Source: Mycolicibacterium llatzerense
Lineage (GTDB): Bacteria > Actinomycetota > Actinomycetes > Mycobacteriales > Mycobacteriaceae
Reading direction: 5' to 3'
Length of the DNA: 64,000 bases
Assembly: GCF_000878195.1 (NCBI RefSeq)
Contig: NZ_JXST01000009.1
Location: 62,001 to 126,000, forward strand
This document shows positions 8,205 through 17,229 of the stretch, piece after piece. Position 1 is the first letter of the stretch, and each line of letters begins with the position of its first letter. The notes under the pieces were generated by a model. It did not search any database. It saw only the letters and a list, made by a program, of their open reading frames with translations, and was not told the DNA's origin. Made by a program: the position numbers and the translations under genes.

Positions 8205-8253
8205 GGTGTTCCTTCCGAGGGGCGAGCGGCGCCGAGGGGCGCACGACTCAAAG

Positions 8254-8269
8254 TAAGCGCAAAGGCTTA
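8254..8269. promoter_or_regulatory. operator-like palindrome TAAGC-N6-GCTTA
   Basis: TAAGC (8254-8258) and GCTTA (8265-8269) flank six bases between the divergent VOC and TetR genes. The 5-6-5 geometry equals that of the sites at 3474 and 3499. It is the natural candidate for the binding site of the adjacent TetR protein. Confidence 0.5.
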
Positions 8270-8323
8270 ACTCGTCAAGCGTTGGTGATTGCATTTTCAA
8301 GTGTTCGGGATAAACTGGCGCCC

Positions 8324-8968
8324 ATGAGTCGGCCTGACGCGCGCACGCAGCTGCTTCTCGCCGGTGAACGATTGATCGCCGAATCGGGTCCGGAAGTGTC
8401 GTTGCGCGATGTCGCGGTGGCTGCCGGTCAGCGGAACAATTCGGCCGTTCACTATCACTTCGGATCGCGAGATGGCTTGATCAGAGCCATCATCGGCTAC
8501 CGGCAAGCACCGTTGGAACAGGCACGACTGGCGCTGCTCGCGGAGCATGAAAGTAACGGGAAGCCCGATGACAACATCGCCGTCCTGGTGACGATCCTGG
8601 TCGAGCCCCTGTTCGATACCCCGTACTCCGACGGGTCGAGCCATTACGCGCGGTTCCTCGAACGCGTCCGCAGTCACCCCGTCATGGCCGAGCTCACGCT
8701 GACCGCCGAGCAGTGGCCGGCGACCCGAATCCTGACCTCCCGCATGCTGCGCGCACTGGAGCACCTCCCCGAAGCGCTTCGCCACCAACGCATGGCCGCG
8801 ATGGCGTCGGTGATGTTCACGCTGCTCGCCGACCATGAACGTCAGGTTGATGAGCAGCGCGATCCACCCCGTGGCGCACTGAGTGAAGCCGAGGCGCGGG
8901 ACAACATCGTCGCGATGGTCGTCGGCCTGCTCACGGCGCCAATGCCCGCACTGGTTGGGCCCCAATGA
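8324..8968 (+). CDS. TetR family regulator
   Basis: A 214-residue TetR regulator with the N-terminal helix-turn-helix VSLRDVAVAAGQRNNSAVHYHFGS (about residues 24-47). The QRNNSAVHYHFGSRDGL recognition helix is typical of regulators next to lipid and steroid catabolic genes. The ATG at 8324 (MSRPDART) is chosen over an upstream in-frame GTG at 8282 because it places the helix-turn-helix at the normal distance. It is divergent from the VOC operon and its TGA overlaps a possible kshA start (ATGA), so it probably controls both directions. Confidence 0.88.
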   Translation: MSRPDARTQLLLAGERLIAESGPEVSLRDVAVAAGQRNNSAVHYHFGSRDGLIRAIIGYRQAPLEQARLALLAEHESNGKPDDNIAVLVTILVEPLFDTPYSDGSSHYARFLERVRSHPVMAELTLTAEQWPATRILTSRMLRALEHLPEALRHQRMAAMASVMFTLLADHERQVDEQRDPPRGALSEAEARDNIVAMVVGLLTAPMPALVGPQ

Positions 8969-8994
8969 ATTCAGGCACAACGATGGAGGAGCGA

Positions 8995-10134
8995 ATGTCG
9001 GTCGCCGAGCAGGAGTCGGCTGAAATCCGTCAGATCGAGGCGGGGGAGGACCCGACCAGGTTCGCCCGCGGCTGGCACTGCCTCGGCCTGATCCGCGATT
9101 TCAATGACGTTGCACCACACCAGATCAACGCCTTCGGAACGTCATTGGTGGTCTTCGCCGACAGTCAGGGCCGGCTCAACGTGCTCGACGCCTACTGCCG
9201 CCACATGGGTGGCAACCTGGCGCACGGCAGCGTCAAAGGTGACTCGATCGCGTGCCCGTTCCACGACTGGCGCTGGGGCGGCGACGGCAAGTGCACGTTG
9301 GTGCCCTACGCCAAGCGAACCCCGCGGCTGGCGCGCACCCGCTCATGGCTCACGCTGGAGCGCAACGGGCAACTGTTCGTCTGGAATGACCCGCAGGGCA
9401 ACACTCCGCCGCCGGAGGTCGACATCCCCGAGATCGAGGGGTACGGCACGGACGCCTGGACCGACTGGACCTGGAACATCCAGTTGATCGAAGGTTCGCA
9501 CTGCCGCGAGATCGTCGACAACAACGTCGACATGGCGCATTTCTTCTACGTGCACTACGCATTTCCCCGGAACTTCAAGAACATCTTCGAAGGTCACGTC
9601 GCCACCCAGGTGATGGATTCGACGCCCCGCGACGACATGGTCGTCAGCACCTTCCACGACCCGACCTCCATTCTCTATTCGGAGGCTTCGTATTTCGGGC
9701 CGTCGTACATGATCGATCGGCTGCGCAGCGTGGCCAACGGCATGACTGTCGAGACCATCCTGATCAACTCCCACTATCCGGTCAGCCCGAACTCGTTCGT
9801 GCTGCAGTACGGGGCCATCGTCAAGAAGCTCCCGAGCATGACCGAAGAGCAGAATGCGGAACTGGCAAGGACTTTCATCGATGGGGTGCAGACGGGCTTC
9901 GAGCAGGACGTCGAAATCTGGAAGCACAAGGCCCGCATCGACAACCCACTGCTCACCGAAGAAGACGGCCCGGTGTATCAGCAGCGCCGTTGGTACGAAC
10001 AGTTCTATGTCGATGTCGAAGACGTGACGCCGGATATGACGGACCGCTTCGAGTTCGAGATCGACACCACGCAGGCCATCGAGAACTGGGAAGCCGAAGT
10101 GGCAGAGAATCTGGCGGCTTCGAGCTCTGCCTAG
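8995..10134 (+). CDS. kshA: Rieske oxygenase, 3-ketosteroid 9-alpha-hydroxylase oxygenase (KshA-like)
   Basis: A 379-residue Rieske non-haem iron oxygenase. The [2Fe-2S] motif is C-R-H...C-P-F-H in YCRHMGGNLAHG and IACPFHDW (about residues 63-87). The mononuclear iron site lies in DNNVDMAHFFYVH (about 171-183) with a later aspartate. Blocks such as RGWHCLG, DWRWGGDGKC, EASYFGPS and RRWYEQFYVDV match the mycobacterial KshA family closely. KshA hydroxylates C9 of 3-ketosteroids and, with KstD, opens ring B; the reductase KshB is not in the window. ATG 8995 is chosen because GGAGGAG (8985-8991) precedes it; starts at 8965 and 8983 are possible. It could be one of several paralogues with different side-chain preference. 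Confidence 0.88.
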   Translation: MSVAEQESAEIRQIEAGEDPTRFARGWHCLGLIRDFNDVAPHQINAFGTSLVVFADSQGRLNVLDAYCRHMGGNLAHGSVKGDSIACPFHDWRWGGDGKCTLVPYAKRTPRLARTRSWLTLERNGQLFVWNDPQGNTPPPEVDIPEIEGYGTDAWTDWTWNIQLIEGSHCREIVDNNVDMAHFFYVHYAFPRNFKNIFEGHVATQVMDSTPRDDMVVSTFHDPTSILYSEASYFGPSYMIDRLRSVANGMTVETILINSHYPVSPNSFVLQYGAIVKKLPSMTEEQNAELARTFIDGVQTGFEQDVEIWKHKARIDNPLLTEEDGPVYQQRRWYEQFYVDVEDVTPDMTDRFEFEIDTTQAIENWEAEVAENLAASSSA

Positions 10135-10139
10135 CGCGC

Positions 10140-10757
10140 TCAGTCAGTGGTTCGGCTGCGGCCGAGGAACGCGGCCACCAGATCGAGCGCGGTGTCGATC
10201 TCGGGCGGTCCGCCGCCGAGGAGTGGGGCGTAGAGGTGGGCATCGCACATCCGGATGAGTGCCAGCCCGAAAGTGCTTGGCGGCAGCGGTAATTCCAGCC
10301 GACCTGCGGCCACCTCGGCCTCCAGTACCTCGCCGATCAGACGACCGGCAGTCTGCTCCACGAGTCCGGGCAGCAGCATGAGCCGGACGATCAGCAATGG
10401 CTCGCGTTGCGATACCGCCTGCAGTGGCTTGGCGTCGGCCACCGCGTTCAGGAAATGCTCCATGACTGCCAGGAGCCTGTCGACGCCGACGGTATCGCCG
10501 TTGCCGGCACTGATCTTGGCGACCGAACGGCGGAAGGTGCGTTCGGTGGCCTCGGCAAGCACGGTGCTGAGCAGGTCTTCGCGATTGCCGACCAGTCGAT
10601 AGAGGGTGGAACGGCCGATCCCGAGTTCGGTGGCCAGCGCCGACATGTCGACCGGGTCGCCGGCCAGATAGAGCCGGGTTGCGGCATCGACTGCGGCCTG
10701 GCGGCTCAGTGCCGTCCCCAGTCGCGGGGGATGCGTCGTCGATTCTGCTCCGGACAT
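10140..10757 (-). CDS. TetR/AcrR family regulator (QsdR-like)
   Basis: A 205-residue regulator whose helix-turn-helix is VDMSALATELGIGRSTLYRLVGNREDLL (about residues 36-63), the RSTLYRLVG recognition helix being that of QsdR-like TetR proteins. It ends five bases from the convergent kshA stop and is divergent from the SDR-phosphotransferase-acyl-CoA dehydrogenase operon. The 104-base gap contains a striking concentric palindrome that is probably its binding site. It is likely an autoregulated repressor of that operon (inference from arrangement). Confidence 0.88.
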   Translation of the reverse strand: MSGAESTTHPPRLGTALSRQAAVDAATRLYLAGDPVDMSALATELGIGRSTLYRLVGNREDLLSTVLAEATERTFRRSVAKISAGNGDTVGVDRLLAVMEHFLNAVADAKPLQAVSQREPLLIVRLMLLPGLVEQTAGRLIGEVLEAEVAAGRLELPLPPSTFGLALIRMCDAHLYAPLLGGGPPEIDTALDLVAAFLGRSRTTD

Positions 10758-10766
10758 TCACCCATT

Positions 10767-10821
10767 ATGGGACATTGCAACGCTGTGTGCCAGTGTGGCA
10801 CACTTCGACTATGTGTCCCAT
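10767..10821. promoter_or_regulatory. 55-bp concentric double palindrome between divergent genes
   Basis: An outer inverted repeat ATGGGACA (10767-10774) / TGTCCCAT (10814-10821) encloses an inner one GTGTGCC (10785-10791) / GGCACAC (10797-10803). Both share the same centre, base 10794, and exactly ten bases separate inner from outer arms on each side. This is probably the operator of the adjacent TetR protein for both transcription units. Confidence 0.75.
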
Positions 10822-10861
10822 CGGGTGGGGCCATGTACTGCAACTCGACGAGGAAGTTGAC

Positions 10862-11616
10862 ATGAGCACGCGATTCGAAGGAAAAACCGCGATCGTCACG
10901 GGTGCCAGTCGTGGCATCGGATTCGCCATCGCCCAGCGACTGGTCACCGAAGGCGCCAAGGTCGTTATCACTGCCCGCAAGCAGGACGCGCTCGATGCCG
11001 CCGTTGAGGCTCTCGGTGGGCCGGACGTCGCGCTCGCCGTCGCCGGCCGTGGTGATGACGCCGAGCACCAGGATGCTGTGGTGGCCAAGGCGATTGCGAC
11101 GTTCGGTGGCGCCGATCTGTTCGTGAACAACACCGGCATCAACCCGGTGTACGGGCCGCTCATGGATATCGACATGGACGCCGCGCGCAAGATTCTGGAA
11201 GTCAACGTGCTGTCGGCGCTGTCGTGGGTGCAGAAGGTGAACCGGGCCTGGCAGGCCGAACACGGCGGAGCGATCGTCAACGTCGCGTCCATCGCCGGCC
11301 TGCGGCCTGCTCCGGGTATCGCGTTCTATGGCGTCTCAAAGGCCGCGGTCATCCACCTCACCGAGGAACTGGCGGTCGAGCTGGGGCCGAACATTCGGGT
11401 CAACGCCGTCGCGCCCGCCGTCGTGAAGACGCGCTTCGCGACCGCGCTGTACGAGGGCCGTGAGGACGAGGTCAGTGCGAACTACCCGCTCAAACGTCTT
11501 GGCGTACCCGAAGATATCGGTTCGGTGGTGGCATTCCTGTTGTCGGATGATGCCGGCTGGATGACCGGGCAGACATTGACCATCGATGGTGGCGTGCTCC
11601 TGGGCGGCGGGGTCTG

Positions 11617-11617
<1 letters not shown>
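10862..11617 (+). CDS. short-chain dehydrogenase/reductase (FabG-like)
   Basis: A 251-residue classical SDR. The cofactor motif TGASRGIG is at about residues 14-21, NNTG at about 91 (a variant of NNAG), the catalytic serine in NVASIAG and the YGVSK catalytic Tyr/Lys at about 158-162. The C-terminal DIGSVVAFLLSDDAGWMTGQTLTIDGG is typical of 3-oxoacyl-ACP/CoA reductase-like enzymes. It probably oxidises or reduces a hydroxy/keto acyl intermediate in the same pathway as the acyl-CoA dehydrogenase downstream. The ATG at 10862 follows GAGGAAG. Its TGA shares one base with the next ATG. Confidence 0.9.
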
Positions 11618-12645
<1,028 letters not shown>

Positions 12646-12646
12646 C

Positions 12647-13867
12647 ATGGAATTCGCGTACGACGCAAAGACCAACGAAATGGTCGCCGAACTGACGGCG
12701 TTCATGGACAGCCACGTCTATCCCGCCGAGAAGACGTTCCATGAGCAGCTGGCGGTTCTGGACAACCGGTGGGCCTGGGACAGCGTCCCGGTACTCACCG
12801 AGCTGCGCGCCGAGGCCCGCCGTCGCGGTTTGTGGAATCTGTTCCTGCCCGGCTCCAAGGGTGCCGGTTTGACCAACCTGCAGTACGCGCCGCTCGCCGA
12901 AATCACCGGCCGGAGTATCCAATTGGCGCCCGCCGTCTTCAACTGTGCCGCACCGGACACCGGAAACATGGAGGTGCTCAATGAATTCGGCACCGAAGCG
13001 CAGCAGCGCCAATGGCTGGAGCCATTGCTGGCCGGAGAGATTCGGTCCGCCTTCGCGATGACCGAGCCAGACGTGGCCAGCTCCGATGCCACCAATGTCG
13101 AGCTGTCCATCGTGCGTGACGGCGACGACTACGTGATCAACGGACGCAAGTGGTGGATCACTGGAGCGATGAATCCCAACTGTGCCGTCTTCATCGTCAT
13201 GGGCAAGACGGACCCCGGTTCGGAGCGCCATCGCCAGCAGTCGCAGATCCTCGTTCCCAGGGACACCCCGGGGCTCGAGGTGCTGCGTGGCATGGAGGTG
13301 TTCGGCTACGACGACAACGACCATGGCGGCCATGCCGAGCTGCGGTTCACCGATGTCCGGGTGCCGGTGTCGAACCTGATCGGTGAAGAGGGCGGCGGAT
13401 TCGCCATCGCCCAGGCTCGCCTCGGGCCGGGGCGCATCCATCACTGCATGCGGGCCATCGGTGTTGCGGAGCGTGCCATCGAAATGATGTGCCGGCGGGC
13501 CGCCAGTCGCGTCGCGTTCGGCAAGCCGCTGGCCGAGCAGGGCGTGATCCGCGACTGGATCGCCGAATCCCGCGTGCGGGTCGAGCAATTGCGACTGCTG
13601 GTCCTCAAGACCGCCTGGCTGATGGACACCGTGGGAAATCGCGGTGCGCACACCGAGATTCAGTCCATCAAGATCGCCACGCCGCTGACGGTGCAGTGGA
13701 TTCTGGACAAGGCCATTCAAGTGCACGGCGCCGGCGGCGTATCGCAGGACTTCCCGCTCGCCGCGATGTACGCGGGCATCCGCACCCTGCGCTTCGCCGA
13801 TGGACCCGACGAGGTGCACAAGAACGCCCTCGCGCGTACGGAGTTGAAGAAGCACCTGGCGAGCTGA
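12647..13867 (+). CDS. acyl-CoA dehydrogenase, ACAD10/11-like
   Basis: A 406-residue flavoprotein with the three ACAD regions: N-terminal helices, a beta domain with [15 protein letters not shown] (about residues 137-151) and [10 protein letters not shown], and a C-terminal helical domain with the FAD motif [30 protein letters not shown] and DGPDEVHK near the C-terminus match the ACAD10/11-like branch. It would make 2-enoyl-CoA while passing electrons to ETF. AAGGAG precedes the ATG at 12647. It is the third gene of the SDR-phosphotransferase-ACAD operon, consistent with breakdown of hydroxylated fatty acyl chains. Confidence 0.92.
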   Translation: MEFAYDAKTNEMVAELTAFMDSHVYPAEKTFHEQLAVLDNRWAWDSVPVLTELRAEARRRGLWNLFLPGSKGAGLTNLQYAPLAEITGRSIQLAPAVFNCAAPDTGNMEVLNEFGTEAQQRQWLEPLLAGEIRSAFAMTEPDVASSDATNVELSIVRDGDDYVINGRKWWITGAMNPNCAVFIVMGKTDPGSERHRQQSQILVPRDTPGLEVLRGMEVFGYDDNDHGGHAELRFTDVRVPVSNLIGEEGGGFAIAQARLGPGRIHHCMRAIGVAERAIEMMCRRAASRVAFGKPLAEQGVIRDWIAESRVRVEQLRLLVLKTAWLMDTVGNRGAHTEIQSIKIATPLTVQWILDKAIQVHGAGGVSQDFPLAAMYAGIRTLRFADGPDEVHKNALARTELKKHLAS

Positions 13868-13886
13868 TCTGGCTCGCGGCCGGTTT

Positions 13887-13913
13887 ATTTGCATCAGAAA
13901 TGACGATTCAAAT
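13887..13913. promoter_or_regulatory. inverted repeat before Rrf2/NsrR-like gene
   Basis: ATTTGCATC (13887-13895) and GATTCAAAT (13905-13913) form an 8-of-9 inverted repeat around nine bases, ending 11 bases before the GTG start of the Rrf2 gene. It is the only AT-rich patch here and is a plausible autoregulatory site. Confidence 0.5.
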
Positions 13914-13924
13914 AGCCTGGTCGG

Positions 13925-14389
13925 GTGCGGCTAACCGGTTTCAGTGACGTCGGGTTGCGGATCTTGATCCGGCTCGCCGCCGAAGACGGTCAGCAGCGGA
14001 TTTCGACGCGCCAGATCGCCGAGGAGATGCAGATCTCGTACACGCATGCGACGAAGGCATGCGCGCACCTGGCCGCTTCCGGGTGGCTCGACGCCGACCG
14101 CGGCCGGGGCGGTGGACTGGCCCTCACGGCAGCCGGCCGCGTGGCGCGGCTTGGCGACGTCGTGCAGTCGCTGGAAGACGACGGCGACACCGAGCTGGTC
14201 GATTGCAGCGGACTCGATTGCCCGCTGCAATCGGCGTGCCGGCTCCGCTCGGCGTTGGCGCAGGCGAAAGCGGCGTTCTATGCGTCGCTGAACACCATGA
14301 CGGTCGCCGACCTCGCGCAGCCGCCGACCAGGAATCTGCTCATCAGCCTCGGTGCGCTGGCCGCGCAGATCGATTCCCGTTCCGATTGA
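13925..14389 (+). CDS. Rrf2 family regulator, NsrR-like iron-sulfur nitric oxide sensor
   Basis: A 154-residue Rrf2-family winged-helix protein. It opens MRLTGFSDVGLRILIRLA, has the recognition region YTHATKACAHLAASGWL and the wing RGRGGGLAL. Three cysteines with C-x4-C-x5-C spacing (CSGLDCPLQSAC, about residues 93-104) match the cluster ligands of NsrR, which senses nitric oxide. The start is GTG 13925. No flavohaemoglobin or other usual NsrR target lies nearby, so its target is unknown; the overlapping inverted repeat suggests autoregulation. It is probably a single-gene unit, separate from the ACAD operon. Confidence 0.85.
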   Translation: MRLTGFSDVGLRILIRLAAEDGQQRISTRQIAEEMQISYTHATKACAHLAASGWLDADRGRGGGLALTAAGRVARLGDVVQSLEDDGDTELVDCSGLDCPLQSACRLRSALAQAKAAFYASLNTMTVADLAQPPTRNLLISLGALAAQIDSRSD

Positions 14390-14443
14390 ACCGAATGGCT
14401 CGCCAATTCGTGGTGCCCATAACCGCTGTGCAAGGGGACCACG

Positions 14444-15589
14444 ATGCAACTTTCCGCACGCCTGCCCGCTGACCTCGCGGCAACCGCCGTTGCCCTGGCG
14501 GTCGTCGCACCACTGATACCGGTCGCCCCGACCGTCGAGCATTCCGCGCCGCCGACCGTGACGCGGGAAATCCGTTTGGCCGCAACGGTTCCGCCAGGCG
14601 GGTTGATCACCAGTTTCGTGCAGAACCAGGGGATCTACTGCTCGATCATCTGTCCGCTACTGGCGCAGACCGTCACAACGGGCATCACGACGACGCTGCT
14701 GGAGCCCGGCGTGTTCCTCGCGGCGCTGCCGGCGAACGGTCCGCTCAAGGCGCTCGGCATCGCCGGCGCGTCGATGACGGGGCCCACCGCGGCAGCCATG
14801 GATCGCGCGATCGATGCGGATGCGGCCATTCCCGCAAAGCGGGCGCTGAACGCGTTCGAGGTCGCAGTGGTGGGTCTGCTCAACATCCCGCCCGCGATCA
14901 CGGGCGGTCCAGGGGCCGTCTTGAACGCGTTCCAACAGTTCCGGCAGCAGACGTTCGACGCGCTCAACGCGCCCGTCGTCCGGAATCCCGAGCCAACCGT
15001 CCAGCCGCGCGGCGTGTTCCAGGTCGCGGTGATCGGCGTCATCAATGTCGTTGCGGCCGTGATCTTCCCGGCCTTCAACGACTTCCTCGCGGGTGCATTC
15101 CACGTGCCCGACGCCGTCGCTCAGGAACTGGCGAAAAGCGGTAACCCGGTGCGCGCCGTGATGGCGGGAGTCCAAACTGCCGTCGGAGTGGTGACCGCGG
15201 CCGGCACCGTCATCGCGAACACCATCGTCACCGAGGTCAACAAGGTGCGCGCCGCGGCCATGCAATCCGCCGCTGCTGTGCCGGCGGCAGCGCCCAAGGT
15301 CGTCAGCACCTCGGCTGTGGCTCCGACGCTGCCGACGTCACTGCCCAAATCCAAGAAGACGGAGCTGTCGACACCGATCGACGACGTGAACAAGTCGACG
15401 CCGCCGAAGCCGCGTGGTCAGGTCCTCAACCCGCTGGCCGGTCTGGCGAAAGGGCTGACGAAAGCACTGACGCCCAAGCCGAAGCCGAAGTCCAAGACCG
15501 AGTCAGACGGCAAGTCCGTGGTTCAGTCCAACGACCGCGGCGCCCAATCCGGACTGCCGTCCCGCCCGGCCTTGCGCGCCAATCGGTGA
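14444..15589 (+). CDS. secreted mycobacterial protein of unknown function
   Basis: A 381-residue protein with an N-terminal hydrophobic segment (about residues 12-31) that looks like a signal sequence or anchor. The middle is rich in Ala, Val and Gly with several moderately hydrophobic stretches (LNAFEVAVVGLLNIPPAI, GVFQVAVIGVINVVAAV). The C-terminal 100 residues are Lys/Pro/Ser-rich and disordered, for example TPKPKPKSKTESDGK. This build is common among Actinobacteria-specific cell-envelope proteins, but I recognise no domain. Two cysteines in YCSIIC lie near residue 67. AAGGGGA at 14432 supports the ATG. Its 3' end overlaps the convergent crotonase gene by 67 bases. Confidence 0.7.
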   Translation: MQLSARLPADLAATAVALAVVAPLIPVAPTVEHSAPPTVTREIRLAATVPPGGLITSFVQNQGIYCSIICPLLAQTVTTGITTTLLEPGVFLAALPANGPLKALGIAGASMTGPTAAAMDRAIDADAAIPAKRALNAFEVAVVGLLNIPPAITGGPGAVLNAFQQFRQQTFDALNAPVVRNPEPTVQPRGVFQVAVIGVINVVAAVIFPAFNDFLAGAFHVPDAVAQELAKSGNPVRAVMAGVQTAVGVVTAAGTVIANTIVTEVNKVRAAAMQSAAAVPAAAPKVVSTSAVAPTLPTSLPKSKKTELSTPIDDVNKSTPPKPRGQVLNPLAGLAKGLTKALTPKPKPKSKTESDGKSVVQSNDRGAQSGLPSRPALRANR

Positions 15590-16323
15590 TTACGCCCTCG
15601 AAGCAGTCGTAGCTGCAACAGCGACTCGGTCCAGAACGCTGACCGCGGCGTCGACGTCCACGTCGAGTCGAACAGTTTCTTGGTGGCGGCCAACGCGTCG
15701 GGGGAGCGCTCGACCAGCTGTGCGGCCAACTCCTCGGCTGCTGCCAACGGGTCTTCGGCGACCGATGTGACGAGTCCATAGCCCAGTGCCTCGGTCCCGG
15801 AAAACACCTCTGCGGTCATGGTCAGCCGTTTGGCCACATCCATCGGCAGGAGTTCGCGCAGCGTCACCGACCCGGTCATGTCGGGGATCAGTCCCCACCG
15901 GGCCTCCATGACCGACAGCTTGCAATCCGGGGTCGCGATCCGGAAGTCCGCGGCCAGGGCAACCTGCAGGCCACCGCCGTAGCAATGGCCGTGTACTGCC
16001 GCGATCACCGGAACCGGCAGCTCGCGCCACGCCCAGCAGGCCTGCTGGAACAGGTTGGTCTTCTGCCCGGGGAACTTGCCGAAGTTGCGCACGGCGCTCA
16101 ACCCCTGCAGTTTGGCGCCGGCGAAGTCCAGTCCGGTGCAGAACGCGCGTCCGTCGCCGCGCAGGATCACGACCCGCACCGAACGGTCGCGGGCCAGCTG
16201 GCCGGGGACGGAGGCGAGAGCTTCCAGCATGGGCAGATCCAGGCTGTTCATCTTGTCCGCCCTGTTCAGCGTCGCGTAGGCGATGCCATCGCGAATGTCG
16301 ACAGTGATCCGGTCCGTTGTCAT
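15523..16323 (-). CDS. crotonase / enoyl-CoA hydratase family protein
   Basis: A 266-residue crotonase-fold protein. The oxyanion-hole segments are AFCTGLDFAG and HGHCYGGGLQVALAADFRIA, and the active-site region is SVMEARWGLIPDMTGSVTL. The D in LIPDM and E in MEARW are the candidate acid/base residues, as in the branch of hydratase/isomerase-like enzymes with this motif. The exact reaction (hydration, isomerisation or retro-Claisen) cannot be decided. ATG 16323 (MTTDRITVDI) is chosen over an upstream frame extension. It is divergent from the TetR-mce operon and overlaps the convergent secreted-protein gene by 67 bases. Confidence 0.88.
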   Translation of the reverse strand: MTTDRITVDIRDGIAYATLNRADKMNSLDLPMLEALASVPGQLARDRSVRVVILRGDGRAFCTGLDFAGAKLQGLSAVRNFGKFPGQKTNLFQQACWAWRELPVPVIAAVHGHCYGGGLQVALAADFRIATPDCKLSVMEARWGLIPDMTGSVTLRELLPMDVAKRLTMTAEVFSGTEALGYGLVTSVAEDPLAAAEELAAQLVERSPDALAATKKLFDSTWTSTPRSAFWTESLLQLRLLRGRNHRLARKAGRDGSPDWAPRSLD

Positions 16324-16581
16324 GGACGCAGGATAGTGCGGCCCGGGCAGTACCACGGCATCCGCCGGGGCTGTGCGTTTTTGGTGAAAATGCAGAAACG
16401 GCCACATGGCTGCGAGGGTCGCCCTACTGTCCTGCGGCAGTGCCTCCCTGCGATTTTCAGCAAACCCCGTACCGCGCGGCGTTTACTGGCGAGACAATTC
16501 ATTCCGTTTCGCGAAGAGTGTGTCCCAAACCGGAATCGATACGCTACTGTGATCCGCGTGACAGGCGAGGCGCGGGCGACC

Positions 16582-17229
16582 ATGGCGGAACGCCAGCGCG
16601 CGAAACGCGCTGAGCTGGTGCGCGAAGAGGTCATCGAAGCTGCCTTGGCGGAGTTCGCCGAGCGCGGGTATCACCAGACCTCGATCAGTCACATCGCCAA
16701 GCGGCTCGGGTCCGGTCACTCGATGTTCTACCGGTACTTCGAGAACAAGCGCGACATCGTCGATCACGCGGTGCGCCAGGTCAACGCCCGTGTGCTCGCC
16801 GCGATCGGCGACCCGACGCCGGGACGGTTGGCATCCATCACCGAGTTCCGCGACCACCTGCTGGGTATCGGCATGGCCTACAGCGAACTGCTGGCCGACG
16901 AGCCGCGCCTGATGCAGTTGATCGTGGTGCAGGCGGCGGGCGTCGATCAGCAGATGACCGAGGAGTTTCAGCGCCTCTTCGATGACGGCACCCGTGTCCT
17001 CGTCGCGATGCTGCGCGACGGCATCAAGCAGGGCTACATCCGGGCCGATGTCGATGTCCGGGCCACCGCCCAGACGATCTGCGCCATCCCGTTCGGCATC
17101 GCCCTGCGTTATGGGCAGAAGCCGAGTCGTGAGGAACTGCTCGCGCAGACCTTCGCAAGCAACGAACTGGTGTGTCGTGGCATCGCCACCGAGTGGCCGG
17201 AATCCGGCCGGGAAGCAGCCGCGCTGTGA
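16582..17229 (+). CDS. TetR family regulator at the head of the mce operon
   Basis: A 215-residue TetR regulator with the helix-turn-helix TSISHIAKRLGSGHSMFYRYFENKRDIV (about residues 33-60). A GTG at 16558 would add eight residues; I prefer the ATG at 16582 because it leaves a normal 20-residue N-terminal arm. Its TGA overlaps the GTG of yrbEA (GTGA), so it is the first gene of the operon and not a divergent regulator, which implies autoregulation of the whole lipid-import cluster. Mycobacterial mce3 is likewise controlled by a TetR-family repressor (Mce3R), but I do not claim orthology. Confidence 0.87.
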   Translation: MAERQRAKRAELVREEVIEAALAEFAERGYHQTSISHIAKRLGSGHSMFYRYFENKRDIVDHAVRQVNARVLAAIGDPTPGRLASITEFRDHLLGIGMAYSELLADEPRLMQLIVVQAAGVDQQMTEEFQRLFDDGTRVLVAMLRDGIKQGYIRADVDVRATAQTICAIPFGIALRYGQKPSREELLAQTFASNELVCRGIATEWPESGREAAAL

